Positions 29,275 through 38,438 of a DNA stretch of 64,000 bases are shown here, in pieces. The DNA is from Chitinophagales bacterium. GTDB taxonomy: Bacteria; Bacteroidota; Bacteroidia; Chitinophagales; LD1. The notes under the pieces were generated by a model. That model searched no databases and was not told the origin of the DNA. It saw nothing but the letters and a program-made list of their open reading frames with translations. The stretch lies in NCBI GenBank assembly GCA_019638515.1, contig JAHBTS010000003.1, forward strand, positions 1-64,000, given 5' to 3'. The first letter of the stretch is position 1. Each line of letters starts with the position of its first letter. Both the position numbers and the translations under genes were made by a program.

Positions 29275-30576
29275 TTAGTAAAGTACGGTGAAAGGGCGAA
29301 CTTCATTCTTAATTTCGCCATTCAGTAATTTAATTTTGGCATACAACATATATGTACCTGTTGGTTGGAGTTTTCCAGAGAAAGTGCCATCCCAAGTATC
29401 AGAATTTTCTTTCTCTTTATCAAAAACCAACTCGCCCCAACGGTTGTATATTTTCATGCTTTCCACCGTTGCTACACTTTTATCTACCACACCAAAACGA
29501 TCGTTTTTGTTATCTCCGTTAGGTGTAAATACCGAAGGGAATTCGTATTCTTTAATATTCTTTTTAGTAATTAAAGCATGAACTTCATTATCGGAACTTG
29601 CCCATCCTGTTTTAGTTACAAAATCAAAAGGCGCTGTTTGTCCGGTTCCATCGGCAATTAAATCTTCCCATTGTGGCAAACCTTTCCAACGGCCAATGCT
29701 ATTAAATGAACCATCTACCGATTGCTTATACAATATGCTTAAATCTGCATTAAGTGCATTGCCTAAAGATTGCTTTACTAAATGATAGAATTGGTTATTT
29801 ACCACATCTACATTGGCTGCTTTTACGGCAACATCAAAACCATCGTTGGTTGGATCATTATGCACAAAACGAGCATCATATACTGCTTGAGTGCTATTGG
29901 TGGGTTTTAAAACCAATGGGCGCACGGTAGCTACACCGGAGGTGCTTGAACCTAACGGAAAATAGTAATCGCTTGTACTCAAAGTAGCTCTGGTTAAGCG
30001 TCCTGCGCCTGTGCTACTTACAAATGAATTAGCATCGTATGCAATGGCGCTGGCATTGGCAGAAGTAATATTCAATTTTTGCTCTCCGGTAGCAAACTCT
30101 ACTCCATTTTTAAGGGTAAATAGATTGGTAACGTTAGCATCTACCGTATCTAAATTTTTTACTGAGCCTGCGGTTTCCTGTGCTTCTAAATTGTAAAACG
30201 ATGTAATTACAGTACCTTTTACAAACTGCGTGTTTCCCAGTAACTTCACAGTGCTTTCATCGGCAGTGAAGAGTTTATTGTTTTCCCAATTACCATAGAG
30301 ATTAAAAACTCCGGTATCTTTTCCTGCCGGTTGGTTTACAAAACTACCTCCGGTGAGTTCTGCGCCATTTACCAAATCGCCTTTTACGGTAAGCCTGCCC
30401 GCATTGGATAGCAATCCGGAAGTGCCACTGTTTTCGAGGTCGAAACCCACATAAACATCTACATTATCAGTAATGCCAACTGTTGCGCCATTATTAAAAA
30501 ACACATTGGCTTGCGAAAAAATGTTGCACGAAAAGGCAAGTGCACCAAAAGTCGAAAGTGTTGTCTTCAGATTCAT
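29275..30576 (-). CDS. T9SS cargo protein with type B (gliding-motility) sorting domain
   Basis: 433 residues. Signal peptide ends at FSQ near residue 22. A beta-helix or beta-sandwich-like surface region with repeated short strands fills about 25-340. The C-terminal 85 residues are the gliding-motility-associated sorting domain: PSVFTPNGDNKNDRFGV, MKIYNRWGELVFDKE, WDGTFSGKLQPTGTYMLYAKI, and a final PFTVLY strand. Such cargo crosses the outer membrane by T9SS and is held at the surface with a PorP/SprF partner, here the next gene. Ligand unknown. Confidence 0.93.
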   Translation of the reverse strand: MNLKTTLSTFGALAFSCNIFSQANVFFNNGATVGITDNVDVYVGFDLENSGTSGLLSNAGRLTVKGDLVNGAELTGGSFVNQPAGKDTGVFNLYGNWENNKLFTADESTVKLLGNTQFVKGTVITSFYNLEAQETAGSVKNLDTVDANVTNLFTLKNGVEFATGEQKLNITSANASAIAYDANSFVSSTGAGRLTRATLSTSDYYFPLGSSTSGVATVRPLVLKPTNSTQAVYDARFVHNDPTNDGFDVAVKAANVDVVNNQFYHLVKQSLGNALNADLSILYKQSVDGSFNSIGRWKGLPQWEDLIADGTGQTAPFDFVTKTGWASSDNEVHALITKKNIKEYEFPSVFTPNGDNKNDRFGVVDKSVATVESMKIYNRWGELVFDKEKENSDTWDGTFSGKLQPTGTYMLYAKIKLLNGEIKNEVRPFTVLY

Positions 30577-30769
30577 TTAAATAAAAATTGGAGCGTGAAT
30601 ATAACAGTATATAGCCATTTGTTGAAAAAAAACGAAACTTTTTCTGAAATGCAGATGCAGCTTACGTTTCAGCAGATGCCATTTATGCACACGTATATTG
30701 TATGCTTACAATAGAGTACACACACTCTTGCTGCGTACTACGTATGCGTTTTTCAACCTAAATGGTGTA

Positions 30770-32701
30770 TTAAGCCCCAACCAGCCGCTTTTTTATTTCG
30801 CGGGCAATATTGAGCGGTGTGTATTTTTCAAAAAAGGTTCTGTTATCTACCCACTCATTAGTTGTGGTAGGTTCGTGTACTTGCACTTGTGGTGTATGCA
30901 CTACCGGAGGTTCTTCTTGCACCGTTTTTTCCTCTGTGTTGCTGCTACCGCTGTATCCAAAAAGCTTGGCCAACTTTTCTGTCATTGGAATATTGTATTC
31001 ATTGCCTGCCGCTTTTACTACTTCAATCATTTCATCGGTAGTATATTTGGTAAACTCGTAAGGCACTTCTACCGGTTCGCCATAGCCTTCAATTACTTTT
31101 CCGGCATCGTACATTTTAGAGAGGGTAGCGTTTTCGTATTTCAGAAAGAAATCTTCATTCACATTATAGCGCAGCATGGTATTTAGCTTGCCATCGGGTT
31201 TCATGTAATAGTGTACCAAATTGGCTCCTGCTTGTGTAACACCCACTCCGGCCGCAAGCCGCACGCCATTGGAAGTATTCGGTGGCGATGCGTGGAAAGT
31301 GCGGTTATCAAACATCAATACTTCTCCGGCTTTTACATTTATTGTTTTTAAATACGGAAAAATGCTAAACATGTGCTCTGCCAACGGCACCGGGCATTGT
31401 GGCGATGGCGATGGTCTATGATTTTGCATTAATTTATGGCTTCCGCGAATAACGCCCATGCCGCCATTGTCTATATCGGTATCTACCAATGCGATCCAAC
31501 AGGTAATGGAAGAATAACCTTCTTCTTCTTTATCTACAAAACTCCAATCTTGGTGAGCCGGAACTACTCCTTTAGGATTTATTTCTTTTACTACATAACT
31601 GGCAACAAAAGGCTTAAAATCTTTTAGATGCTCAGCTAAGCGCGGCACGGCAATGCCCCATATTTTTTCGCGTATGGCACGGCACATTTCTTTATCGCTA
31701 TTATCCATGCTTACATGAAAGCCAAAACCTTTTTCATCTTTAATTGGCAACGATTCATAAAAATTTTTGAGCGTAGCCACTTCCTCTTCATTCAGCAATG
31801 GAAAAGTGGCATAGCCTTCGCGCTCAAAAAACTCTTGCTGTGCTTCGCTCTTAAAAATTGGAATCATCTTATACATGCTTTCTGCTTTATGTTGTTTGAA
31901 ATGCTGCTTGGCGCTGCGGTATTCTTCTGCCGTTACGAAATGCTGTGTGTAGTCGCTCGTTTGCTTTAATTCGCCCATGGTGGGGCGTTTTCCAATTTGT
32001 GTATTGTACTGCTGAAAAAAATCTTCGCTTACAAAATATTGCTCCAGTTTGCCAGCTTCGTTTTTGTGATAAAACATGAGCTGTGCGTCTTTGTCTATCA
32101 ATCCATAAGTAACAGCAATGCGCGATTCGCTGCTCATATTGGCGGGTGAAGCGTGCAGCAATGCCTGCGAAAAAATAAAGGCTTCTCCGGCTTTCATGCG
32201 CAGCAGTTTTAAATCTTGCCGCATTTCGGCTTGCACGTTTTTAAACGGATCTTCTAAAGTTGGCGAACGCAGTGCTTTCGAGAAGCGATGGCTGCCATCA
32301 ATTACCTGTATGGCACCATTGTTTTCATCTACATCTTGTAGCGGAATCCAAATAGTTACACTATCAAAAGTTGGCTCTTCTACTACGGTCCAGTCTTGGT
32401 GAATGGGCATTTCGCTTTGTGCCCCGGGCTGCTTGTTTAAAAAGCAACTGCCTAATTTTTTAATGGCGTTGAAGTGCGCTTCTACTTTACTGCCCAACAC
32501 ACTTTCTATTTTCTCGTTTACACTCTTTTTGTGAGCCTCGTTTGTATTAAAACTGCTGCTGTAAAACCCATCGGGAAGTTGCGGATGTTTCTCAAAGAAA
32601 AAAGAGCGCAAGTCATGAACTTGCTCTTCGTTCAAAAACGGCACTACTACATAACCATTGAGGTTAAACTGCTGTTGTAAAGTTGAATCCTTAAAAAGCA
32701 T
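30770..32701 (-). CDS. Double-domain phytanoyl-CoA dioxygenase (PhyH)-family protein
   Basis: 643 residues holding two PhyH-type Fe(II)/2-oxoglutarate dioxygenase domains, each of about 280 residues. Domain 1 (about 5-265): iron site His101-x-Asp103 (HQDW), distal His183 (LLHASPAN), 2-oxoglutarate Arg194. Domain 2 (about 283-560): His383-x-Asp385 (HQDW), His470 (TFHASPPN), Arg481. Both facial triads are complete, so both could be active. A low-complexity Pro/Glu/Thr linker and a basic tail close the protein. Substrate unknown; relatives hydroxylate lipids, amino acids and natural products. It follows the single-domain PhyH gene by 52 nt, probably in one operon. The length of about twice a single PhyH protein is unusual. 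Confidence 0.9.
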   Translation of the reverse strand: MLFKDSTLQQQFNLNGYVVVPFLNEEQVHDLRSFFFEKHPQLPDGFYSSSFNTNEAHKKSVNEKIESVLGSKVEAHFNAIKKLGSCFLNKQPGAQSEMPIHQDWTVVEEPTFDSVTIWIPLQDVDENNGAIQVIDGSHRFSKALRSPTLEDPFKNVQAEMRQDLKLLRMKAGEAFIFSQALLHASPANMSSESRIAVTYGLIDKDAQLMFYHKNEAGKLEQYFVSEDFFQQYNTQIGKRPTMGELKQTSDYTQHFVTAEEYRSAKQHFKQHKAESMYKMIPIFKSEAQQEFFEREGYATFPLLNEEEVATLKNFYESLPIKDEKGFGFHVSMDNSDKEMCRAIREKIWGIAVPRLAEHLKDFKPFVASYVVKEINPKGVVPAHQDWSFVDKEEEGYSSITCWIALVDTDIDNGGMGVIRGSHKLMQNHRPSPSPQCPVPLAEHMFSIFPYLKTINVKAGEVLMFDNRTFHASPPNTSNGVRLAAGVGVTQAGANLVHYYMKPDGKLNTMLRYNVNEDFFLKYENATLSKMYDAGKVIEGYGEPVEVPYEFTKYTTDEMIEVVKAAGNEYNIPMTEKLAKLFGYSGSSNTEEKTVQEEPPVVHTPQVQVHEPTTTNEWVDNRTFFEKYTPLNIAREIKKRLVGA

Positions 32702-32753
32702 TGTTTTTTGTTTTCAGTATAAGCAACGATGCAGGCGTTGCGCAATCTTCAAG

Positions 32754-33674
32754 CTATGCAAACACCTCTTTCAACTTATCTAAAAGACCTTTCTTTTCTT
32801 TTACTTCATCGAAGCGCGGAGCGTTCATTCTTTGTATAAACTCTGCTTCGGTAATAAACTGGTGTTTGTATGGAATAGTTTTTACACGTTTTACGTTTCC
32901 GGGGTTTTTCCACGGGTTAAACTGCATATAAAAATCTACGTCCACTTCCAGCACTTCTACTTCTTCCATACTTTTTGCCGGATTCATGTGGTAATGAATA
33001 GAGGGCATTTCGGCCGGAATACATATCAATTGAATGGCAAGGCGCAAATCGCCAGTTTTGTTTATAGCAGAATAGTGTACAATGCTATCATCCAAGATTA
33101 CACAATCGCCAGCTTTTGTTTCGAGCGGCACCAAGTGCTTTTCAATAATTTCATTCTTAATATTATCTAACTCCCACGGAATCATTGGGCCGCGAATTTC
33201 GCCAAAACGTTTATGGCTGCCGGGTACTACTTGCAAGGTTCCATTTGCTACGGTAGAATCTACCAACGGACACCAAATAGAAACCGTAAAGCATTTTCTT
33301 TCATCGGCAAACGCCCAGTTTTCGTGTAGTGGCACTTCTCCGGTGGTGGATTGCTTACGAATATAGTTGGCAATTATAGGGCGATAATCTGCCAATAAGC
33401 GATTCATGTGTGGTTTAAAGTATTCTGTAATAATTTTAAATACCTCCTGCTTGTATTCCGGATTTTTATCAATAAAAGTAAAATCGTATGTTACCAATCG
33501 GCTGTCTTTTACTCCTGTTTCTTCGGTAGTAATTTGCCCGCCACTATTGGGAAGTGTATCGAAAAATTTCTGCTTAAGCTCTGCAACTTCTTCGGGTGAA
33601 ATAAACGGCACTCGAACATAGCCGTTCTTTACAAACTCCTCATTCAGCTTATCATCGTTTAATACTTTTCGCAT
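32754..33674 (-). CDS. Single-domain PhyH-family protein with altered iron motif
   Basis: 306 residues, related to both domains of the neighbouring gene (same GYVxVPF opening, GTLQVVPGSHKRF, and C-terminal QFNPWK to MNAPRF segments). At the place of HQDW it has HENW: His117-Glu-Asn119, so the usual Asp/Glu iron ligand is replaced by Asn. The distal His200 (SIVHYSAIN) and the Arg211 for 2-oxoglutarate remain. It may bind iron weakly, open a site for another ligand, or have a non-catalytic role; this is inference. It is first in the PhyH operon, with a -7 box at 33694. Divergent from the glycosyltransferase gene. Confidence 0.88.
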   Translation of the reverse strand: MRKVLNDDKLNEEFVKNGYVRVPFISPEEVAELKQKFFDTLPNSGGQITTEETGVKDSRLVTYDFTFIDKNPEYKQEVFKIITEYFKPHMNRLLADYRPIIANYIRKQSTTGEVPLHENWAFADERKCFTVSIWCPLVDSTVANGTLQVVPGSHKRFGEIRGPMIPWELDNIKNEIIEKHLVPLETKAGDCVILDDSIVHYSAINKTGDLRLAIQLICIPAEMPSIHYHMNPAKSMEEVEVLEVDVDFYMQFNPWKNPGNVKRVKTIPYKHQFITEAEFIQRMNAPRFDEVKEKKGLLDKLKEVFA

Positions 33675-33693
33675 AAAAAAAATTAAGTACAGC

Positions 33694-33701
33694 CAAATGT
33701 A
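33694..33701 (-). promoter_or_regulatory. -7 box of the PhyH operon
   Basis: On the minus strand this reads TACATTTG, matching TAnnTTTG, 19 bp before the ATG at 33674. A TTG lies about 21 bp upstream of it. Confidence 0.5.
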
Positions 33702-33830
33702 ACATTATTGAAATGTTTTAAGCAATGATTTTAGTCATGTTTGTGTAATTACTCATTCTTGAACTTGGGTAAACAAATTGTGTACAAGTAAAATGTATTC
33801 TATCGAAAACTGCTATTTTCGCAGCCCTGC

Positions 33831-35153
33831 ATGAAGAAGCTCCTTATCCTTGCCTACGATTTTCCTCCTTATGTTTCGGTGGGTGGCTTACGACCGCACG
33901 CATGGTACAAATACCTTCGTGAATTTGGTATAGAACCTATTGTGGTTACTCGCCAATGGAGCAACAAACACGGCAATGCGCTCGATTATATTTCACCAAG
34001 CGAAAGCAGCCACACCATTGAAGAAAACAATATGTATGGCACTATTATTCGCGCCCCATTTAAACCCTCTTTAAGCAATCGCCTTTTGCTACAATATGGT
34101 AGCGACAAGTTCAAATTTATTCGAAAAGCACTTACTGCATTCGATGAAATTCGCCAGTTTATCACCATTTCCGGACCCAAAAAAACACTCTATACGGCTG
34201 CAAGAAATTACCTGCAACAACATAAAGTAGATGCCATTATTGCCACCGGAGAACCGTTTGTACTTTTTTACTTTGCACAAAAACTAAGTGCAGAATTTAA
34301 TACCCCGTGGATTGCCGATTACAGAGATACTTGGTCGCAAGATGAAAACAGAAGCCGCAATACGCTTTTATACCAATGGAATAACCGGATAGAGAAGAGA
34401 CTTCTTGCAACTACCCAGCACATTGTTACCGTATCGCCATTTCTACAATTGCAGATACAAAAAAATGCACCAACGCAGCAGTTTCATATCATCACCAATG
34501 GCTACGATCCCGATGTTATGAACGAGTTAGCACAGCGGCTTCCTAATAAAGAGCAACTCAGCATTGCATTTGTGGGTACCATTTACAAGTGGCATCCGTG
34601 GCAAAGTTTCATTACCCGATTTTCAAAAGTTGTAGAAGCATCGTCAGAAACTATGGCACTCCGGTTTTACGGAACCAATCTCACTGCTGAAATTCAAACA
34701 TTCTTAGCCTCTTTTCCGCCAAAGACACAGGCTGCCATCACATTTTCGCCTAAACTTTCCAATAAAGAATTGCTGCAAGAATTAACCGGCAATCACGTAA
34801 TGCTACTGTTTAATTATTACAGTTTTATGGGCACTAAAATTTACGACTATCTGGGAATAAAAAGAAGAATTATTCTATGCTACGAAAACGATAAAAACGC
34901 CCTTGCATTAAAAGAAAAATTTTATCCCGTTCAAGAAAACGAATCGCTCAGCAAAACTTTACAAGCCGATTTGCTGCGCGAAACACAAGCCGGCATTGCA
35001 GTAAAAGATGAAGACCATTTAGAAACCGTTTTAAAAGACTTACTGGCAGAGTTCACAGCAACCCGAAACATTGAATGCAACTCTATAAACACCGATAATT
35101 ATTCACGAAAAATTCAAGTAAAAAAACTTGCTGAAATAATATCGGCAATCTAG
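33831..35153 (+). CDS. GT4-like glycosyltransferase
   Basis: 440 residues, GT-B fold. The N-terminus MKKLLILAYDFPPYVSVGGLRPHAWYKYL is the classic acceptor-domain start of family 4 enzymes. A central ATGEPFVLFYFAQKL and PWIADYRDTW follow, then the donor domain from ISIAFVGTIYKWHPWQSF with a late KIYDYLGIKRRIILCYEND segment. It transfers a sugar from a nucleotide donor to a glycan or lipid; donor and acceptor unknown. It opens the plus-strand block of two glycosyltransferases, an amidotransferase and a radical SAM protein. The TATTTTCG just before the start (33814-33821) resembles a -7 box. Confidence 0.85.
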   Translation: MKKLLILAYDFPPYVSVGGLRPHAWYKYLREFGIEPIVVTRQWSNKHGNALDYISPSESSHTIEENNMYGTIIRAPFKPSLSNRLLLQYGSDKFKFIRKALTAFDEIRQFITISGPKKTLYTAARNYLQQHKVDAIIATGEPFVLFYFAQKLSAEFNTPWIADYRDTWSQDENRSRNTLLYQWNNRIEKRLLATTQHIVTVSPFLQLQIQKNAPTQQFHIITNGYDPDVMNELAQRLPNKEQLSIAFVGTIYKWHPWQSFITRFSKVVEASSETMALRFYGTNLTAEIQTFLASFPPKTQAAITFSPKLSNKELLQELTGNHVMLLFNYYSFMGTKIYDYLGIKRRIILCYENDKNALALKEKFYPVQENESLSKTLQADLLRETQAGIAVKDEDHLETVLKDLLAEFTATRNIECNSINTDNYSRKIQVKKLAEIISAI

Positions 35154-35317
35154 CATTCCACTATAGCGCAACCATTACAACCTTTGAACACTATACAATT
35201 TCACCCAAAGCATATTGCTGAAAATTTTTAGAATTAACCTCTTAAAACAAGCGCTTGTAAGGATTTTGGAAACTGAATACATACAACACCAATAGAACTT
35301 TTGAATACAACTTAACC

Positions 35318-37171
35318 ATGTGCGGAATTGCAGGTTTCTTTTCGGTAAATAAAAACATAAGCGAGCAAGAATTGCACGCTATGACCAATGCCATGCCACA
35401 TCGCGGCCCCGATGCAGCAGGATTTTATGTAAACGAAATCCAAACAGTGGGCTTAGGACATCGCAGGCTCAGCATTATAGATTTAAGCACTGCCGCCAAC
35501 CAACCCATGTTTTCGCATTGCGGCAGGTATGCTATGGTTTTTAACGGTGAAGTTTTTAACTACCTCGATATTAAACAACAACTGCAATTGCAATGTAAAA
35601 CCAACTCCGATAGCGAAGTAGTTTTAGAAGCATTTGCCCGCGAAGGAGTACAAGCTGTGCAACGCTTCAACGGCATGTTTGCCATTGCTATTTACGACAT
35701 TCAAGAACATACACTTTACCTTTTCCGCGATAGGCTTGGCATAAAACCTTTGAACTATTTCTATTGCGAAAAAACATTGGTATTTGCCTCCGAAATAAAA
35801 GGATTGCTGCCCTCTAGTTTTGTAAAAAAGCACACGACCATTCACCAAGCAGCCATCTACAATTTTTTGCACCTCGGCTACATACCTGAACCACACAGCA
35901 TTTACACCAATATTTTTAAACTGCCGGCCGGCAGCTATGCCGTTGTAAAAAATGAAACCTTCAATATTTATGCTTACTGGAAACCCGAAGAACAAATTAC
36001 AGAAAGCACCATTGCAGATTTCACGCAAGCCAAAACACAACTAAACGAGCTCCTGCTATCGTCAGTAAAATACCGTATGATAAGCGATGTACCTTTTGGC
36101 ACTTTTTTGAGCGGAGGTATAGATTCCAGCTTAGTAACGGCACTAGCTCAGCAAAACAGCAGCACACCGGTAAAAACTTTTTCTATTGGCTTTAAAGAAG
36201 CATCGCACAACGAATCGCAATATGCCCAACAAGTTGCACGACATCTTGGCACTTTGCATACCGAATTTATTGTGAGCGAAAAAGATGCACTCGAACTAAC
36301 CGATAAAATTTTTACCGCCTACGATGAACCTTATGCCGACTCTTCTGCATTGCCCACCATGCTTGTAAGCAAGCTTGCCAGGCAACATGTTACCATGGTT
36401 TTAACCGGAGATGGAGGCGATGAGTTATTTCACGGATATGGTGCTTACACTTGGGCAAAACGCCTGCAACACCCATTGGTAAAACTACTCCGCAAACCAT
36501 TGGCTACAGCGCTTTCGTGGAGCAACCACACGCACAAGCGCGGAGCAAAAGTGGTGAACTATCCCAATGAACAACATTTAAAAAGTCATATCTTTTCGCA
36601 AGAGCAATATTTCTTTAGTCAAGAAGAGTTGAACCAAATGCTGCTGCCATCGGTAACACAACAATTACTGCTGCAAGAAGATGTGCCCACCAAGCGCCTG
36701 CTATCGGCAGTTGAAGCACAATCGCTCTTCGACATTCGCTATTATTTAAAAGACGATTTATTAGTGAAAGTAGATAGAGCAACCATGCAGTTTTCGCTCG
36801 AAGCACGCACACCATTTTTAGATTACAGGGTGGTAGAATTTGCCTTAAACGTACACGAAAACTTAAAGACACAACAAGGCGTTGCCAAACACCTACTTAA
36901 AGAAGTTTTATACGAATATGTACCACGCCAAATTTTCGACCGACCCAAATGGGGCTTTGCCATTCCACTTGCAAAATGGATGAAAGGTGAACTGCAATAC
37001 ATACTTACCGACTGGCTGAGCGAAGAAAATGTAACAACCCTTCAACTTGTGCAAAACACGTATGTACACAACCTAAAAAAACGTTTTATGGCAGGCGAAA
37101 TCTATTTATATAATCGCCTCTTTGCCTTAGCACTATTGCATAAATGGATGAAAGATAATGCAACAAAATAA
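35318..37171 (+). CDS. Asparagine synthase (glutamine-hydrolysing) / sugar amidotransferase
   Basis: 617 residues. N-terminal class II glutaminase with catalytic Cys2 (MCGIAGFFS), HRGPDA, GHRRLSIIDLS and FNGEVFNY. C-terminal ATP-pyrophosphatase domain with PP-loop SGGIDSS at 265-271 and the LTGDGGDELFHGYGAY loop. By fold it moves ammonia from glutamine to an activated carboxylate. Free asparagine synthesis is one role. In polysaccharide loci, homologues amidate sugar acids, and the flanking glycosyltransferases favour that here. The stop overlaps the next gene by 14 nt. Confidence 0.92.
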   Translation: MCGIAGFFSVNKNISEQELHAMTNAMPHRGPDAAGFYVNEIQTVGLGHRRLSIIDLSTAANQPMFSHCGRYAMVFNGEVFNYLDIKQQLQLQCKTNSDSEVVLEAFAREGVQAVQRFNGMFAIAIYDIQEHTLYLFRDRLGIKPLNYFYCEKTLVFASEIKGLLPSSFVKKHTTIHQAAIYNFLHLGYIPEPHSIYTNIFKLPAGSYAVVKNETFNIYAYWKPEEQITESTIADFTQAKTQLNELLLSSVKYRMISDVPFGTFLSGGIDSSLVTALAQQNSSTPVKTFSIGFKEASHNESQYAQQVARHLGTLHTEFIVSEKDALELTDKIFTAYDEPYADSSALPTMLVSKLARQHVTMVLTGDGGDELFHGYGAYTWAKRLQHPLVKLLRKPLATALSWSNHTHKRGAKVVNYPNEQHLKSHIFSQEQYFFSQEELNQMLLPSVTQQLLLQEDVPTKRLLSAVEAQSLFDIRYYLKDDLLVKVDRATMQFSLEARTPFLDYRVVEFALNVHENLKTQQGVAKHLLKEVLYEYVPRQIFDRPKWGFAIPLAKWMKGELQYILTDWLSEENVTTLQLVQNTYVHNLKKRFMAGEIYLYNRLFALALLHKWMKDNATK

Positions 37172-38399
37172 ACGCCATATTCTATACCTATCGTACGATG
37201 GCATTACCGACCCACTCGGCCAAAGCCAAGTATTAGCGTACTTAGAAGGACTAAGCAAACTCAATTACCGATTTACACTCGTTAGTTTTGAAAAACCAGA
37301 GCGCTTCCTGAAAGGCAAATCTCTTATAGAAACACGTTGCCAAAAGAGCAGCATACGATGGATTCCGCTTACTTATACCAAGCAACCTCCGGTATTTTCT
37401 ACCCTATACGATATATGGCAGTTGAAAAAAACTGTACTCCGCATTTTAAAGCAAGATCCATTTGAAATAGTACATTGCCGTAGCTACATTACCGCTTTAG
37501 TTGGGCTAGAGCTAAAACAAAAACACCGCATAAAGTTTGTATTCGACATGCGCGGCTTTTATGCCGATGAACGAGTAGATGGCAAAATATGGAACTTAAG
37601 TAATCCTTTATACAACACCATTTACAAGTATTTTAAAAAGAAAGAATTGCAGTTTTTCAATACTGCCGATTATGTGATAAGCCTTACCCATGCAGGAAAA
37701 AACATTATTCATTCATGGAAAACTATAGCTCAGCAACCTATTCCCATTCAAGTAATTCCATGCTGTGCCGATTTGCAGGTTTTTAACGGTAGTAATGTAA
37801 ACACCGATGCGCAGCAAGCATTGCGTCAATCGCTTCACCTTACCGAAAACGATTTTGTGCTCAGCTACCTCGGCAGCATTGGCACTTGGTATATGCCCGA
37901 TGAAATGCTCGATTGCTTTAAAATTTTAAAGGAAGAAAGAACCGATGCAAAATTTCTTTTCATTACTAATGAGCCTCCAAGTTTTATTATAGAAAAAGCA
38001 AAGGCAAAGAATATTGCCGAAAGCGATTTGCGCATTGTTGCTTCACCTCATCATTTAGTGCCCTTACACCTTTCGCTCTCCAATGCCGGCATTTTCTTTA
38101 TTAAACCTGTGTTTTCAAAACAGGCATCCTCGCCCACCAAACAAGGCGAACTTATGGGTATGAACCTTTGGCATATTTGCAACAGCGGAGTGGGTGATGT
38201 AGATACCATAGTTGAACAAGCCAATTGCGGAGTAGTGGTAAAAGATTTTACTACCAAAGCATACCAAACAGCCATAAAAGAACTACTCCAAAAAACCACA
38301 CAAACCAATCTACACATCCGCCAACAAGCATTTCAGTTTTATTCGCTCGAACGCGGAGTACAGTTGTATGCCGAAGTGTATCAACACTTAACCAAATAA
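37158..38399 (+). CDS. GT4-like glycosyltransferase
   Basis: 413 residues, GT-B fold. Acceptor side: HILYLSYDGITDPLGQSQVLAYLEGL, VHCRSYITALVGLELK and FDMRGFYADERVDGKIW. Donor side: LSYLGSIGTWYMPDEMLDCFKIL and GIFFIKPVFSKQASSPTKQGELMGM, where the late Glu is the usual donor-ribose contact. It starts inside the end of the asparagine-synthase gene (14-nt overlap), so the two are translationally linked and probably act in one pathway. Product unknown. Confidence 0.87.
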   Translation: MQQNKRHILYLSYDGITDPLGQSQVLAYLEGLSKLNYRFTLVSFEKPERFLKGKSLIETRCQKSSIRWIPLTYTKQPPVFSTLYDIWQLKKTVLRILKQDPFEIVHCRSYITALVGLELKQKHRIKFVFDMRGFYADERVDGKIWNLSNPLYNTIYKYFKKKELQFFNTADYVISLTHAGKNIIHSWKTIAQQPIPIQVIPCCADLQVFNGSNVNTDAQQALRQSLHLTENDFVLSYLGSIGTWYMPDEMLDCFKILKEERTDAKFLFITNEPPSFIIEKAKAKNIAESDLRIVASPHHLVPLHLSLSNAGIFFIKPVFSKQASSPTKQGELMGMNLWHICNSGVGDVDTIVEQANCGVVVKDFTTKAYQTAIKELLQKTTQTNLHIRQQAFQFYSLERGVQLYAEVYQHLTK

Positions 38400-38438
38400 A
38401 TTCATTATGTTTTCGGAATATTGGCACAGCAATTATTC

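Noticed and set aside
30698-31186. 162-codon plus-strand frame over the end of the double PhyH gene
   Set aside because: Antisense shadow; composition rich in Phe/Cys/His and no domain.
35318-37171. Calling the glutaminase/PP-loop gene asnB outright
   Set aside because: The context of two glycosyltransferases makes sugar amidation equally likely, so I left the symbol empty.
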